From the NCBI GenBank assembly GCA_002794735.1, contig NBAZ01000003.1, positions 1,550,001 through 1,614,000 on the forward strand: DNA of 64,000 nucleotides. Direction: 5' to 3'. Within the stretch, counting starts at the first letter, position 1. Each line of letters begins with the position of its first letter. Both the position numbers and the translations under genes were made by a program. Shown here in pieces: positions 13,496-29,031 of the stretch. The DNA is from Pyrrhoderma lamaoense. Taxonomy: Eukaryota; Basidiomycota; Agaricomycetes; Hymenochaetales; Hymenochaetaceae. The notes under the pieces were generated by a model. The model had not been told where the DNA came from. It ran no database searches and worked only from the letters and a program-made list of their open reading frames with translations.

Positions 13496-14722
13496 TCATT
13501 CCTCAAACTCGTTCCCATCCATACGCACTCCAAACGACTGGCCAATGTTCATTCCGACGAGCTTCATTCTCCCAATTTGATTGCGTTCTTGTTGGACACG
13601 ACGGAGTTCCTGTAGTTGTTCTTTGTTCAAATAGGACTCTTTGTCGGTAACGGGTCTTTTGTGCGCGCTTGAATGCGCACGAAGGTCGGCGCTCAAGTCA
13701 TAATCATCATTAATTGGGAGCGTCTCTCCGTTACGCATAGAAGCCATCCGACGTTCAAATGATTCAATGTTGTAGTATTTTTCGTGTGGTAGCGTGGCTT
13801 TAGATATAGCAAAGTATGGATCAGAGAGAGGAGAAGAGGAAGAGGGACCGAAAACATACCCGTATTGAAGTCTTCTGCGTAACGTGCAAATTCTTTCTTA
13901 GTCTGATCCTTGGATAATGTTTCCGGATTGATCAACCGCTCTTCAACAAGCCAAGTCCTGAATTCAGGCTCCTTTTCATACATGCTGTTGAAGAGTTATT
14001 CATTAAGTTTACTTGGAACAGGGAAATACATACTTTGATTCATTTATAACACCATATTTACCCCACTGTGAAGTGACTGAACCCTTTTCTTTTTCTGTTA
14101 GGTAGATAGAAGAAGGGTAACCAATGATGAGGTTATTTCATCCCCAATTCACTTTAATCAGCAATGAAAAGGTATTATAGCTCCAGAAGTTAATTAACCT
14201 TCTCCTTCTTTTCTTTCTTCCCTTTTCTGTCTCTGCTTTTACTCCGTTTTCGATGCTTTTCTTTTCTCTTCTTTCTGTGTTTATCACGGTCACCTGAATC
14301 GGAGTCTGAAGAAGATGAAGAGATTGAATGAGAGTGGCGTCTTCTTCTACGAGGAATTGGTGACCGGGATCGTGAGCGAGAACGCGGGCACGTTCCCGAT
14401 TACTCCCCCTATCCTTCTCCCGTATTGGAGAACGAGACCTAGAGCGTGATTTTGAGCTTCTCCGGTGCTTTCTTGGTAGTGGTGAATGTGAGTTTGAACG
14501 ACCCCTTGAGTAATTCCGGCGACGAGCGCGGTCTCGACTCTGTTCTCTTTCGCGCTCATTACGGTCATACTGCCTTGTTCCTCCTCCTCTGCCTCTATCT
14601 CTTCCACCTTTTTCGTGCCTGTGTGAAGTTAAGCTTCTAGATCTGCTACGAGATCTTCTTTCGTGCCGCCTGTTTTGTTGAGAGTGATACCGGTCATCAT
14701 CGCGTAAAGTGGTGTCTGTCAT
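13496..14722 (-). CDS. arginine/serine-rich nuclear protein with a conserved C-terminal core
   Basis: The start is ATG at 14722 (MTDTTLRDDD). The first 100 residues are an RS domain (RRSRSRSRS, RSSKSRSRSRSP), continuing into a basic KK/RK-rich tract. The conserved core lies on small exons: VTSQWGKYGVINES, then MYEKEPEFRTWLVEERLIN with a KEFARYAEDFNT segment, then LPHEKYYNIESFERRMASMR, and a C-terminus with RVQQERNQIGRMKL ending EFEE. RS domains act in pre-mRNA splicing and nuclear speckles. The core looks like a conserved eukaryotic family of unknown function that I cannot name with certainty. The RS frame shifts near 14386-14388 (GGG on the plus strand): the upstream RSRSRSP frame and the downstream frame RSRSRSP / SSSSSDSDSGDRDKHRKK are joined by one added base. 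It is divergent from PMR1. Confidence 0.7.
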
Positions 14723-14971
14723 GGTTTAACTTAAAGTTGCTACACAATTTACTTGCTACTTTAAACTAAGATTATAGTGACGTAAGCGAATTTTCTGTAA
14801 TATTGTTTTTCCCACGAATACCCGTGCATCCGCATCTACGACGTGGACCTGGACCTGTGTATCTTTTTTAGAGGAAGGGGGAAAATTGACAGCCAGAATC
14901 AGTAAATGAAATCTTGAAAGTCCCCAGATAAATCTTTTACTTGTTTCTTGACGAATAACGACGAGTAGGAC
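14723..14971. promoter_or_regulatory. divergent promoter between the SR-rich gene and PMR1
   Basis: Only 249 bp separate the two start codons, which face away from each other, so both promoters must lie here or overlap the 5' UTRs. No TATA box or named element was identified. The assignment rests on geometry alone. Confidence 0.5.
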
Positions 14972-19006
<4,035 letters not shown>

Positions 19007-20640
19007 GATGTGTTTTTCCGTCTCTTTTCTCTGTTTTCACACTTTTTTCCGTCTCTTTTTTCCATGAGTGTATGTGTCTGTGTGTCTGTGTGCCTTACCT
19101 CCCCCACCTCTACCTCTTTTCCCCCCGCATTCTCTCCCTTATGAACTCTTATCCGTATATGACTACCTAAACTTTAGAAGTAAAATTACTCTACAATTTT
19201 AGTTGATAGATTCCTAAGCGGCCTGTTCTTTCATAATTGACAGCTGAAAATTAATAACCGAGTGATCTAATGGATCTATGGATCTTTTTCTGTGGGGTTT
19301 CTGTGGATATTCTGTCTTGTTCCGGGAAGTAGAATGAAGAAGATTAGGGGGATGTTATAACGATAACAATGTGATTAGTACAGTTTTTAAAATTAGAAAT
19401 AAACCAGAACTATGTCCAGCTGATCTAGAACACACATCCATATCTCACTTCCCCTCCAGACCACACACTCGGGTCAAGGCCACTTAGTTGTTCCAGCCTA
19501 AACTTTTACTCACATTTACTTTTTTTATCCTGCTTTCTATACATAACGTTTTTTTCTCTGGCAGTTGCTTCCATTTTTATACTGGTGGTACCCCCATACT
19601 TCCATGTCTCTTTTGGAGAGACAGATAGCAAGTGGTTGCAGTTGAGTAAAGTCGAATGTACCCTTTTTTTCTTTTCCTTACGTTTCTTTATCCTTCGGGA
19701 CCGGATACATCTAGGGATAAAGTTAAGGATGGCTGTTGGCGAACATTAAACGGTTCACGGATATTGAGTTTCCCTTTTTTTGTGATGTATGGAAGGGAAG
19801 GAAGGAAGGAAAGGAGAAGAAAAAAAGGGGGAGGAGGGTGAAGTTTGGAGTTTGGTAAAAAATATACAATAAGTAATTTGTAATTATTTAGAACGGGACC
19901 ATTTGACAACGAAATTTTTTTAACGTTTATCAGTATTGTACAAGCTGATATACAAAAGGATAAAAAATTTCGGAAAAAAAGGAGCAATTATCATACGAGC
20001 TACGAAATTAAAGTTAGAAAAAATAGAAAAGGTAAAATTAAAAATGGAAATTTAGGCGAGAGTTATTTGTGTTTATTTACTTAACAAACGGTTGCATTTG
20101 GACTTTTGGTATTAGGTAATTGATGTTCTTTCCTCCCTTTTCTTTTTCAAAATGCGCACACATGTTTTTAATTCTTATTTTTTTAGTGTTTCTGAGTTTG
20201 TAAAGATAGCAGAGGAGCGACGGAGAAGGGAAGTGAAAGAGAAAAAAGGATCACGGAGAAGCTCTTAATTCCCTTCGCTCCCTATGGATCAATGGATCTA
20301 TGGAAGCACAGACGTGTGCACGCGCTGGGAATCACCACCACCACCACACCACTAACACCAATTACGACCACTACCTTTTACCGTCTGACAACTACCACTT
20401 GCAGCTCTATCTAGCCAGACAAAGTTCCTCCTTAATCTTCTCTTCCGGCGTTCCTGCATCCCGTGATACAGGTCTCTGTCCCTGGAATCCATCCAAACAG
20501 AGAGAAGCGCCGATCCATTTTGTTATCCCGTTAGGAGTAACCACTTTTTTTTTCTTTTTCAAAACTTTAAATTTCAAATTTACATAAGTATATAGTAGGT
20601 TGCAGCTTTGTAGATGATAGCATTCAGCAGCTTTTTGAAA
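19007..20640. other. intergenic region after PMR1
   Basis: About 1.6 kb without a supported gene. It holds a purine-rich simple-sequence patch around 19790-19835 and AT-rich stretches. The PMR1 terminator is presumably in the first few hundred bases. Confidence 0.45.
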
Positions 20641-20870
20641 AGGTGTTTTACCCCGCCCCCCCTCTCTCAAGTTCTTTTGCTCTCAATTCCCCCCTCTCCC
20701 CTCTGCGCGACTTCAACTCGACCCTCCCAACCTTTCCTTCCCCCTTTCTTTCTAGCTATATTACTCTACATCTCACCTACAGTGCTTCTTCTCTATTAAC
20801 CCTTCCATTTTCCTCTCAAAATCTATACTTTCTATCGTTGTGAGAGTTCATCTCTCTCTGGCTTGACTTA
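20641..20870 (+). promoter_or_regulatory. pyrimidine-rich promoter tract of the FAD oxidase gene
   Basis: The 200 bases before the oxidase start are strongly C/T-rich on the coding strand (runs such as CCCCGCCCCCCCTCTCTC). CT-rich tracts just upstream of the transcription start are typical of expressed filamentous-fungal genes. The role is inferred from position and composition. Confidence 0.45.
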
Positions 20871-20933
20871 GGGACAGCATACTCCGCTTCTTCCAACATT
20901 TAGCCGGATATTTTACTGGAAAGTATATGAATT

Positions 20934-23900
20934 ATGGCACTGGCGGCGTTAGCAGCCAATGATAATCTGCTACCTGATGTGTTGCTCAATGAGCTCCGAG
21001 TTAATCTTCGGGGTGACGTTTATTCGAGGTCCGATGCTGAGTAAGAAATTTGATCTCCTCCTTCCTTTTTCAAATTTCAAATCCGTTTTTTATTTCCTTT
21101 CTTGTTTCCCTTTCTTTGCTTCTGTTTTCGCTATCGTTATCTTTTTCGACGATTATAAAAAGTTTGCTTGTTTAATTGCTTTTTACACACACAAAAAATG
21201 AAAAATATGGCTTCCATTAGAGAAGACTTTCTTAAAGACCTCAACTCTATAAATCTCAGTTTATTTTTGGATCCTGAAACGTATGAGTTCTTAACTCTAA
21301 CCTTCCTTCTTTTCTTCGGGCGATTGGTGTTTCGAATCTCTCCCTTCTCGATTATAGATTCATACCCAGGACTACGATCTTCAATGGGAACGTCGTGACT
21401 CCGGCCAAAGCTGTCGCCCTTCCAACAACTGTTGCCGACGTGAGTTTGTAAGTAGTTAATCATTCTTCTATCGCTTCAGGACTGCGTGTTTTTTTCAATT
21501 TTCAACTTCGCCAAAAACCAAATTTATCACTAATTAACTAATTGACACTCTTTTCTTCTTCTTCTTTTCTCTGTTAAATATCTAGTTTATTGAAATTCTG
21601 TGTGAAGCACAATCTTTCTCCGTCCGTTAAAGCCGGAGGGTACGGCACAGCGGGATGGTCAATCAACGGAGATATTGTCATAGACTTATCAAGGTTGAAT
21701 GATATCGATATCGAGGTACCTTCTCCTGTTGATGGTAGCTTTGTTGGTCTTCGGAATATGCCGGTTTCGACTGGGAAGGGGAAAGAGAGAGCTTATAACC
21801 CCTCACTAGCACTAACGAGAATTCGGATGAAAGCACGCGTAGATCATCTGGATCTGGCTTGGTTTCGGGGTCGGAGCCGGTAGTAGGAAACGGAGGAGCT
21901 AAAGCAAAACGACAACGCAGTCCTGAACTTGGAGCTGGGCCTGGATTTGAATTTGGATCTGAAGTTTCGTTGAATTTACCCCGAAACCCGCTCGTGGCAA
22001 GGTTTTTGGATGTCGCGGAGATACCTCGTCCCGCGATTCGACGGAGGTTGGACCGTCCGAAGGGTGAGGAGCTAGATATTGAACCTGAACGTGATAGAGA
22101 AGAGATGGATTTAGATTCAAGGTCGCGCGAATCTTCTGGTGAAAGTGGGACTTCTTTTTCTTCGACTCAGAATCCTACCAGTGACAACTCAGGATCTGGA
22201 TCAAGTACCACTTCGTCAAACTCAAAAGATGGGAGTACGACCGCTACTACACCTAGTGAAGGCTCTGCTGATAGTCCGAGGGATAATAAGACTGATGGAC
22301 AATTGATGGATGATATCAATGATGATATACGGATGGGTACTTCTGTTACTGTTGATTTATCTGCTTCAGATGCATACTATAGCCAAAACCCTAACCGTCA
22401 GCAACGAACTGGTGAAGTGGATAGTACACCTAGAGCTCAGACCTCTTCACTTCCTATTTCCAGTACGGAACCTAGAATGTTCAATGTTAGATCAAACGAT
22501 CCGTTTGGTTATATGACATCGTCTACTCCAACCTCGTCTGCAGTTTCTTCAGTCCAGCATAGGTCATTTGAACAGACAGATTTTCCACCACAGCTTAGAG
22601 CTCCTCCTTCACATCAACACCATTCTTCATCGGAGGCAGCCTCTACTGCTATACATGGACCTTCTACTTTGGCTGGCGAACAGAGTGCAGCTTTGAATAT
22701 ATCTCCTTTGTTGTCTTCTGTAAGCCTTATTTGTTTTGTGTTTGCATCTTCTCGTCATTCTCATCAGTATACTCGTCCTTGTCATACAGGTTGCAGAACC
22801 ACAACATAAGAATGCATATGTAACGTTTGGGGCTGGAGTGAAACAGAAAGAAATCGATATTTTCACTTCTTCTCATCCACTACCTGCAGTCGCTGCTGAT
22901 GGTTCTTTCTCTGCTATACCATATCATATACCTCTGTGAGTATACGTGTATACAATAACATAGATATCGGGGGATACGGCCATTGGTAGAGCCACGTCCA
23001 GGCTCTGCTCTATGTTTTCCAATATAGACTATACTCATCACTACACTGCTTTTACTTGTTTCAGTGCCGCACATCCTGTAGGTTCTAGTGTGATGTTACT
23101 CGGCGGATTTGGATTCTTATCACGACTACATGGACTTTCGATTGATAATCTCGTTGAAGCCGAGATGGTCCTTGCGGATGGGAGCATCGTATATGTTTCG
23201 GAGAACGAGAATCCAGGTTCGTGTGCCGCTTGTTCTCTGTCCCTGTAGCCCGACGTTCTCTGTCAGAGATTTGTTTATTGGTTCTAATCGTAGTTGGTAT
23301 TTCGAAATAGAATTGTGGTGGGCGATACGTGGAGCAGGGCCAGCATTTGGAATTATAACGCGCTACAAGGCCATAGCATACCCAATTCCCATAGTATATG
23401 CGGGGAATCTCATATAGTATGTCTCCTAAATAAAACTTTCTAAAAATACAAAATAAATATAATTATTAATTAACATCCAATTTCCTACACACATCCACGT
23501 ACACTCTCTTTTCTATAGTAACTTCCATGCATCAACAGCAGCCTCTCTAATTAAGCATTTCCGGGATTGTGTGAAGGGTGCCCCACCAGAGTTGTATGCG
23601 AATGTACTCCTTACAGCTGGACCTGCTGGAAAAGGGTCTCTTGTCGTTGTACAGCTCTGTTTTGTTGGGACGCAGCAGAAGGGGAAGGAGATTGTAAACG
23701 CAATAGCTAGTTGGGATGGGGAGAAGTGTAGGCTGAATGAAGTTAGTGAGAAGAGCTTCTTGGCACAGCAGGATAGTGTGGCTCAGATTTTGAGAGGTCA
23801 ACGTACGTGTCTAAACCGGTCTATCCTCATACCCTTTTTCACAAAAAAAAATAGCTGGTCGTCAATGGTTTATCCGCTCAGCTTTGATCACTTCGTTACC

Positions 23901-24866
23901 CGACGACATCATACATAAAACGGTGAACGAATTTGCAAACACACCGGTCGGATGCAGTGAGTAAAAATCAAATTAATGGTGCGACGAAAATATGCAGAAG
24001 CTTACTCGATCTATTAATCTATCCGTTCATCTATCTATCTTGAATGAACTCGTTGAATCGATGAATATATTTCCGTCTTCCGTTTCTTTCACTTCTTTTC
24101 CTACATCCTTACATTATTCCCCTTTCCACACACTTACTCACACACACAGCTTGGTTGTTTGAACTTGCCGGGGGTGCTGTTGCTTCTTCAGACGGAACTT
24201 GCCTACCAAAGGTTCAACGAGAAGCTAACTTTACCATTGCGGCGTTTCATCAGTGGGAGATGGATGATGATGATCCGCTATGTGTGACGACAGCTGAACA
24301 TGTATGCATTTCTTTCCTTCCCTCCTCCCCCTCCCTCCCTTTCCCCTCCACCCATGCGCCTCCTTTTTTCGCTTGCCATAAGTTTTTTTTTTCGGTCACT
24401 AAACATCTGACACCCTCTGATAATAGTGGATTTACGAAACTCTTGCCCCTGTGTCAACCGGCGGACCAATTCCTGCCGTAAGCCACCTTTATTTTTGCAT
24501 GATGAGATGAGATATTAAAGCTGACTTATTTCCAATTCTCATTCTCATTCTCTGTCTTCGTGTGCGTACCTGTATCCTGTGCCCTATATCTGTGTATCTG
24601 TGATGGGTGTGGATGTCTATTTACTGGGACCACAGTTCCTTGGAAGACACGAGTACGTCACTCGTATCAAGGCTTGTTATGGGGAGAACTGGGGACGACT
24701 ATGTGAGATCAAAAAGAAATATGATCCCAATGGCCTTTTTCGAAACTCTCTTTGGCCATTGGATGCGGATGGGAGCGATGTTGAGCCCCTTAAACAAGAG
24801 CCCCGTCGCCGATTATTGAACATCGAGAATTTGATGTTTAAAGAGATTAAGATTTTAAAATTGTAG
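20934..24866 (+). CDS. FAD-linked oxidase, berberine-bridge (PCMH/BBE) type, with a long internal insert
   Basis: Eleven exons (20934-21040, 21358-21447, 21586-22719, 22790-22935, 23065-23216, 23311-23416, 23519-23802, 23855-23956, 24150-24301, 24427-24477, 24636-24866) encode about 851 residues after one added base. The FAD-binding PCMH fold opens with NGNVVTPAKAVALPTTVADV and KAGGYGTAGWSINGDIVIDL, continues with YVTFGAGVKQKEID, HPVGSSVMLLGGFGFLSRL and ELWWAIRGAGPAFGIITRY, and ends with the BBE motif ENWGRLCEIKKKYDPNGLF. Family members oxidise alcohols, sugars or alkaloid-like substrates, and the substrate here is unknown. About 330 Ser/Asp-rich, apparently disordered residues split the FAD domain, making it far longer than the usual 450-550. 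The covalent-flavin His and Cys positions appear replaced. No signal peptide is evident. The frame break is at CCCC 21799-21802. Confidence 0.85.
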
Positions 24867-27104
24867 TCGTAATTTAGTGTAGGATAATCTATTGTGACAA
24901 AAGGATGGATGAAATGTAGGAAAATGTGGACTTTAATACGGATACGGGAGATAGTTCTTGTTTTCTTGCTTTTGCTCCCGCTTTTGCCTTGCTTTTTGCG
25001 CTCTTTTTTCCCTACTAGTTCAGTGTGATGTGAAATCTATTTGACAATACAAATACTTGTATAATGTACAATAGTTACGATATATGATATGTGTGTCATT
25101 TGTGTTATGAGCATACAACTATATAATAATATATTACAGGTCAGTATACGAAGAGACGCCAGGCACTTGTACATAAGCGAATATTTTCTCGGACTCAGGC
25201 GAGAAAATATACAAATAACGTATGTCGCTTACGGTTTTTGGCGTCCTTTCGTATATCCACCAGTAGTATGATCTTACCCCAATGCATCCTTATGATTTCA
25301 TATGCTAAAGTTCGTTCTAACAAACAGAATAAAAACCACATATTTGAGTCATGGTTTATTTTTTGACAGGAAAGTTTAGCGGTAAACGAATGAATAAAGG
25401 TTGACTGCGGGCTCGAACTTCTTGTATTCTCTGACTCTGATTGTGTAGATGACTCATCGATTCATCGACAAGGCACAGGTTTTTGGTGTTCTCATCGTTC
25501 CCCATCTCCCGGGTCCCATAGCCTTTAACCAATCTACTCCCCTCCGAAGGTTCGTTTGCCCGATGGATGACAACAACTTGATGTATATCCAATTCCATAC
25601 CGAATCCATGTCGATGGTCCTTTAATTTCTTTCTTTCTTCTTCTCTTGCCGACTCATCGCAATTGAGACCCGGCCTCGTTAAGATACCTGAATTTTAAAA
25701 TTTTTATGCGGTCTTAATTAGACGGTCTATGACAAGGTAAAAATGTGTAGACGGAAAATACGTTCTAGCAGCCCATGTTCAATATTGAGCTGTCTCGAGA
25801 CCCTTAACCGACATCTGAAACGAGAGAGGGTCTCTGTGTAGGCAATTGTTGGGTTTGCTGAGAAACCCGAGCTTTAGAATCTATATACAATGTCCTTGAA
25901 AGGGAAAAGAGAATGACGTGCTGAATCGGGTTTTACTTATAAGTAACTCTGTAGTTATGGCGTGAAATTATGTAATGGCTTATATATTTTATGATTTTGC
26001 ACTTTGATGTGGATTAGTAGTCAATTGAATGTTCAACCGAAACTGTTTCGAAACGTATCGTCGTGTGATTCATAGCTTTCCGACTCCACAGATCCCCTGC
26101 TCCTTGATTCTTTACGTCTTTACAAAGGGGGCTCCTTGGGTCTTAGCTCCTGCCAATAATAGATCCTTTCACCACAAACGTGCTGTCATGTCGCTTACAA
26201 AGCCTGTTCCAATAATATGATAGTAGTCATGATTCAAGGAGATGACCAGAAAAGGGCATACGAATCGCCTTCTCTCCGAACAAGTGTCGAAAGAGGATAT
26301 CTGGAAATATGGATGTGGACTTGCGAGCGTGTGTTTTCATGGAGCAAAAATGGCTCGACTCGGATATTGTATCAAGAAATATCTTTTTAGGACCAGGTAA
26401 CTTCCTCTTTCCTCATTTCTTCTAGTTTCGGTTTCGTTCCCAGGCGCATGTACGATACACGCTATACGTTGGAGTAATCTGATTCAACGGATCTTTCTAC
26501 TTCTTTCTAGACGGACTGCGTATACGATAACTTGTGGAAAGTTTGCGGAACTCAGCGGACCCACTGCGGGAATGTCTAAGCGAACCGGTGCTCAAATTCT
26601 TGATACGGGGCTGGGACAGTGGTTTTTATACTCCAGTCGGTCGCGACTTCCGAAGTTATCGGTTCGTAAGTATCTTATTCCATTTTATTAAGGTTGATTT
26701 TAGTAAGAAATTAGATCTCAGTTAGGCGTAAGGTCTTCTGGCTTCAAATTTTATATGCCATACTAAGCAAGATCATCTACATCTCCTAGCTATGTGCGCG
26801 TGAGAGTTTCCTTATAGTCTGGGATAGCCACATGGCCATCAAACTCATAGCATTGTGAATAATATTACTTTTTTTTTCTAGCCACAGTACCAAATAACCC
26901 TCCTGTGCCTTCCGTGTAACTATATAAGAATGTATACCAGTCTTTCTTCCCAGGCGCCGCCCTTCCGCCCCTACGACCTTTGGAAAGGTGGCTGAATGGT
27001 GGTATTACTGTGTAAAGCTCACACCCCATTTGAGTCTCCTTTGTCTTTCCAACTCTTTCTTGCATTATTCGACGACATAAGTGCAAGCTGGTCAAGGAAG
27101 AGCT
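24867..27104. other. intergenic region before the zinc-cluster array
   Basis: About 2.2 kb with no supported gene. A minus-strand frame at 25356-25598 and plus-strand frames near 26029-26725 have no motif and no convincing splice partners. This begins a lower-density stretch that continues to about 36 kb. Confidence 0.4.
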
Positions 27105-29031
27105 ATGCCAGTTGAAACAACCACTCTGGTATATATGAAGAAAGAAACAAGGAGGGTTCATCTTGGTAGCTCTCGGTCTAGGGCCGCAAGGACAAAGAAT
27201 CCTAGTCCTTGTTCATGTTGTCAAGCGAGTAACATCAGGGTACGGCCTATCTTTATCCGGCTGTTCTTCACGCATTATGCACACTCATCTCATGGTGTTG
27301 CATCTCTGTATAGTGCTTTAAGGAAGAAGGGGAGAGCAGATGCTATAATTGTATTAAAAGGGATAAAGAATGTCTACCAGGAAGACCTAGCAGAAGGTCA
27401 AAATCTACACCTCCTGTAAATCTTCATTCGTCAACACATACTGAAAGGGACTATACTCACTACTTTGTTTTGATAGCAAATTCGCTTTGAACATTACGTC
27501 CCACCTAGTAATAAAAAATGCAGAGGAAGACGAACGGGCGAAAAAACTCAAGAAGCCACAATGTCTCCTACTACTAGTGGATCTACGAGAGTTGCTATAC
27601 CTATTACCTTTCCTAGCATTGGACTGGATCCTGCTCCCCTTTCTGCTCCACCATATGTCCAAGCTACAAGCACCTGGTATAGCTCGGCTGAGACAGGATC
27701 TGTTTCTCAGAATCAAGTAAGATATTTGCCAACACACACTCTTCGCATAAGTTAGCTGCCTTGTTCTGATAACTATCATTTTCTCCCAAAAAGTTTTCTC
27801 AAATACAAATAGCAGATGATCTCTTATCTCCGTGTACAGAGAGACCCTATCATAACGTTGGTCATTCTTGAAATTAATATGTTTCCATGCAGGTTCTTAC
27901 GTCCTAACCTATTATTTTTCCTCTTTTTATCCTTCTCTTCCTTTAATTGCGCTTTAGTATACCGACTTCGGGCTATCAACGGATCAGGTATGTCAAAATT
28001 CCCAGACAAAGTAATGTTTCAGTCAGAAATACTGATTCATGTAAAACTATGTGTGCTGCTGTCATTCAGTTACCATCAAATAGCCAAAATTTACTTGAAC
28101 CCACGAGTAGTATGTTACGGGACCAGACCTCGTTCGGGGGGGGATAATAATTCTCTTCATAGTGCCGTGCATATGCACATGCTGTTTGGCAATTATGTAG
28201 GTGCTAATACTACTAGGATTGGGGGTGCATGTAATGGATTATTGGAGCATATGCCGATTGAGAATGTTAACGGACAGTTCATAAGCCCCTCTAGTCAACA
28301 GGGCGTGTATGGGCACATATCTAATAGAGTCACCTTCGACGGTCGAGTATGTATTATTCATGCTATCTGTTCATATTTACACTAACAAACCAACAATGCA
28401 TTCTTTCCCCCCTCTTTTCTTAAAAATGAATAGGATACGTTTATAAGTAGCAGTAATGTCTTGCAGACTCCATATGGATATGAACTCTCAGGCAGAATTG
28501 AAAATTATGCGGATAATCATGTATGTATATAATCAACTCGGATTTGGCGTTTTAGCTTGTGTATCATCTCCGAGTCTGCTTATTGGGAACGGAGCTGATG
28601 TACATGTGTTTTTTTGTATCGTATAGCTTACTGGCCCTGATGAACTGGGTGCTTCTACCGAGTTCAGTTCCGTAAGTCCTTTGATTTGTTGGTAATGCAC
28701 TGTATATACTGTATTCTCATTCATTCGGATCTATCCATCCTTCCGGCTTTCATTATCATCTTGATCTCGGTTAGGATATGCTCTCGGTTATGATAAACGC
28801 TGATCTCAGCTCTACCCGACAAACAAATACACCAGAAGAAGATTTAGGCCAAGACATTCCTATTGGTGTTCAAGGGGTGAGTAAGCAACTCCATTCATTC
28901 ATCTTCACCCCATCTACAACATATATATGAGATTCTGAGCCTTTACTATGAAATAGCAGAGTCAGGTTGCCACCGCTCGTGAGCCTGACCAGCAACTTTT
29001 GTTTTCGGACTTGCCGTTATTTAATACATAA
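27105..29031 (+). CDS. Zn2Cys6 transcription factor, first gene of a tandem array
   Basis: Exon 1 (27105-27239) ends NPSPCSCCQASNIR. Exon 2 (27314-27415) starts at the third Cys: CFKEEGESRCYNCIKRDKEC, giving a canonical C-x2-C-x6-C-x8-C-x2-C-x6-C cluster followed by the basic RPSRRSKS. Exon 3 (27477-27716) is in frame. Later exons near 27970-28999 carry Asn/Ser-rich sequence (e.g. LPSNSQNLLEPTSS, GYELSGRIENYADN, TNTPEEDLGQDIP), and the frame ends LLFSDLPLFNT at 29031. No fungal-specific regulatory domain was recognised. The product is about 400 residues. The middle frame breaks at a run of eight Gs (28136-28143), where seven would restore it. It is probably a DNA-binding regulator, with unknown targets. 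The exon boundaries after 27716 are less certain. Confidence 0.65.

Noticed and set aside
25356..25598. Minus-strand 80-codon frame as a gene
   Set aside because: No motif, no splice extension and no neighbour context.
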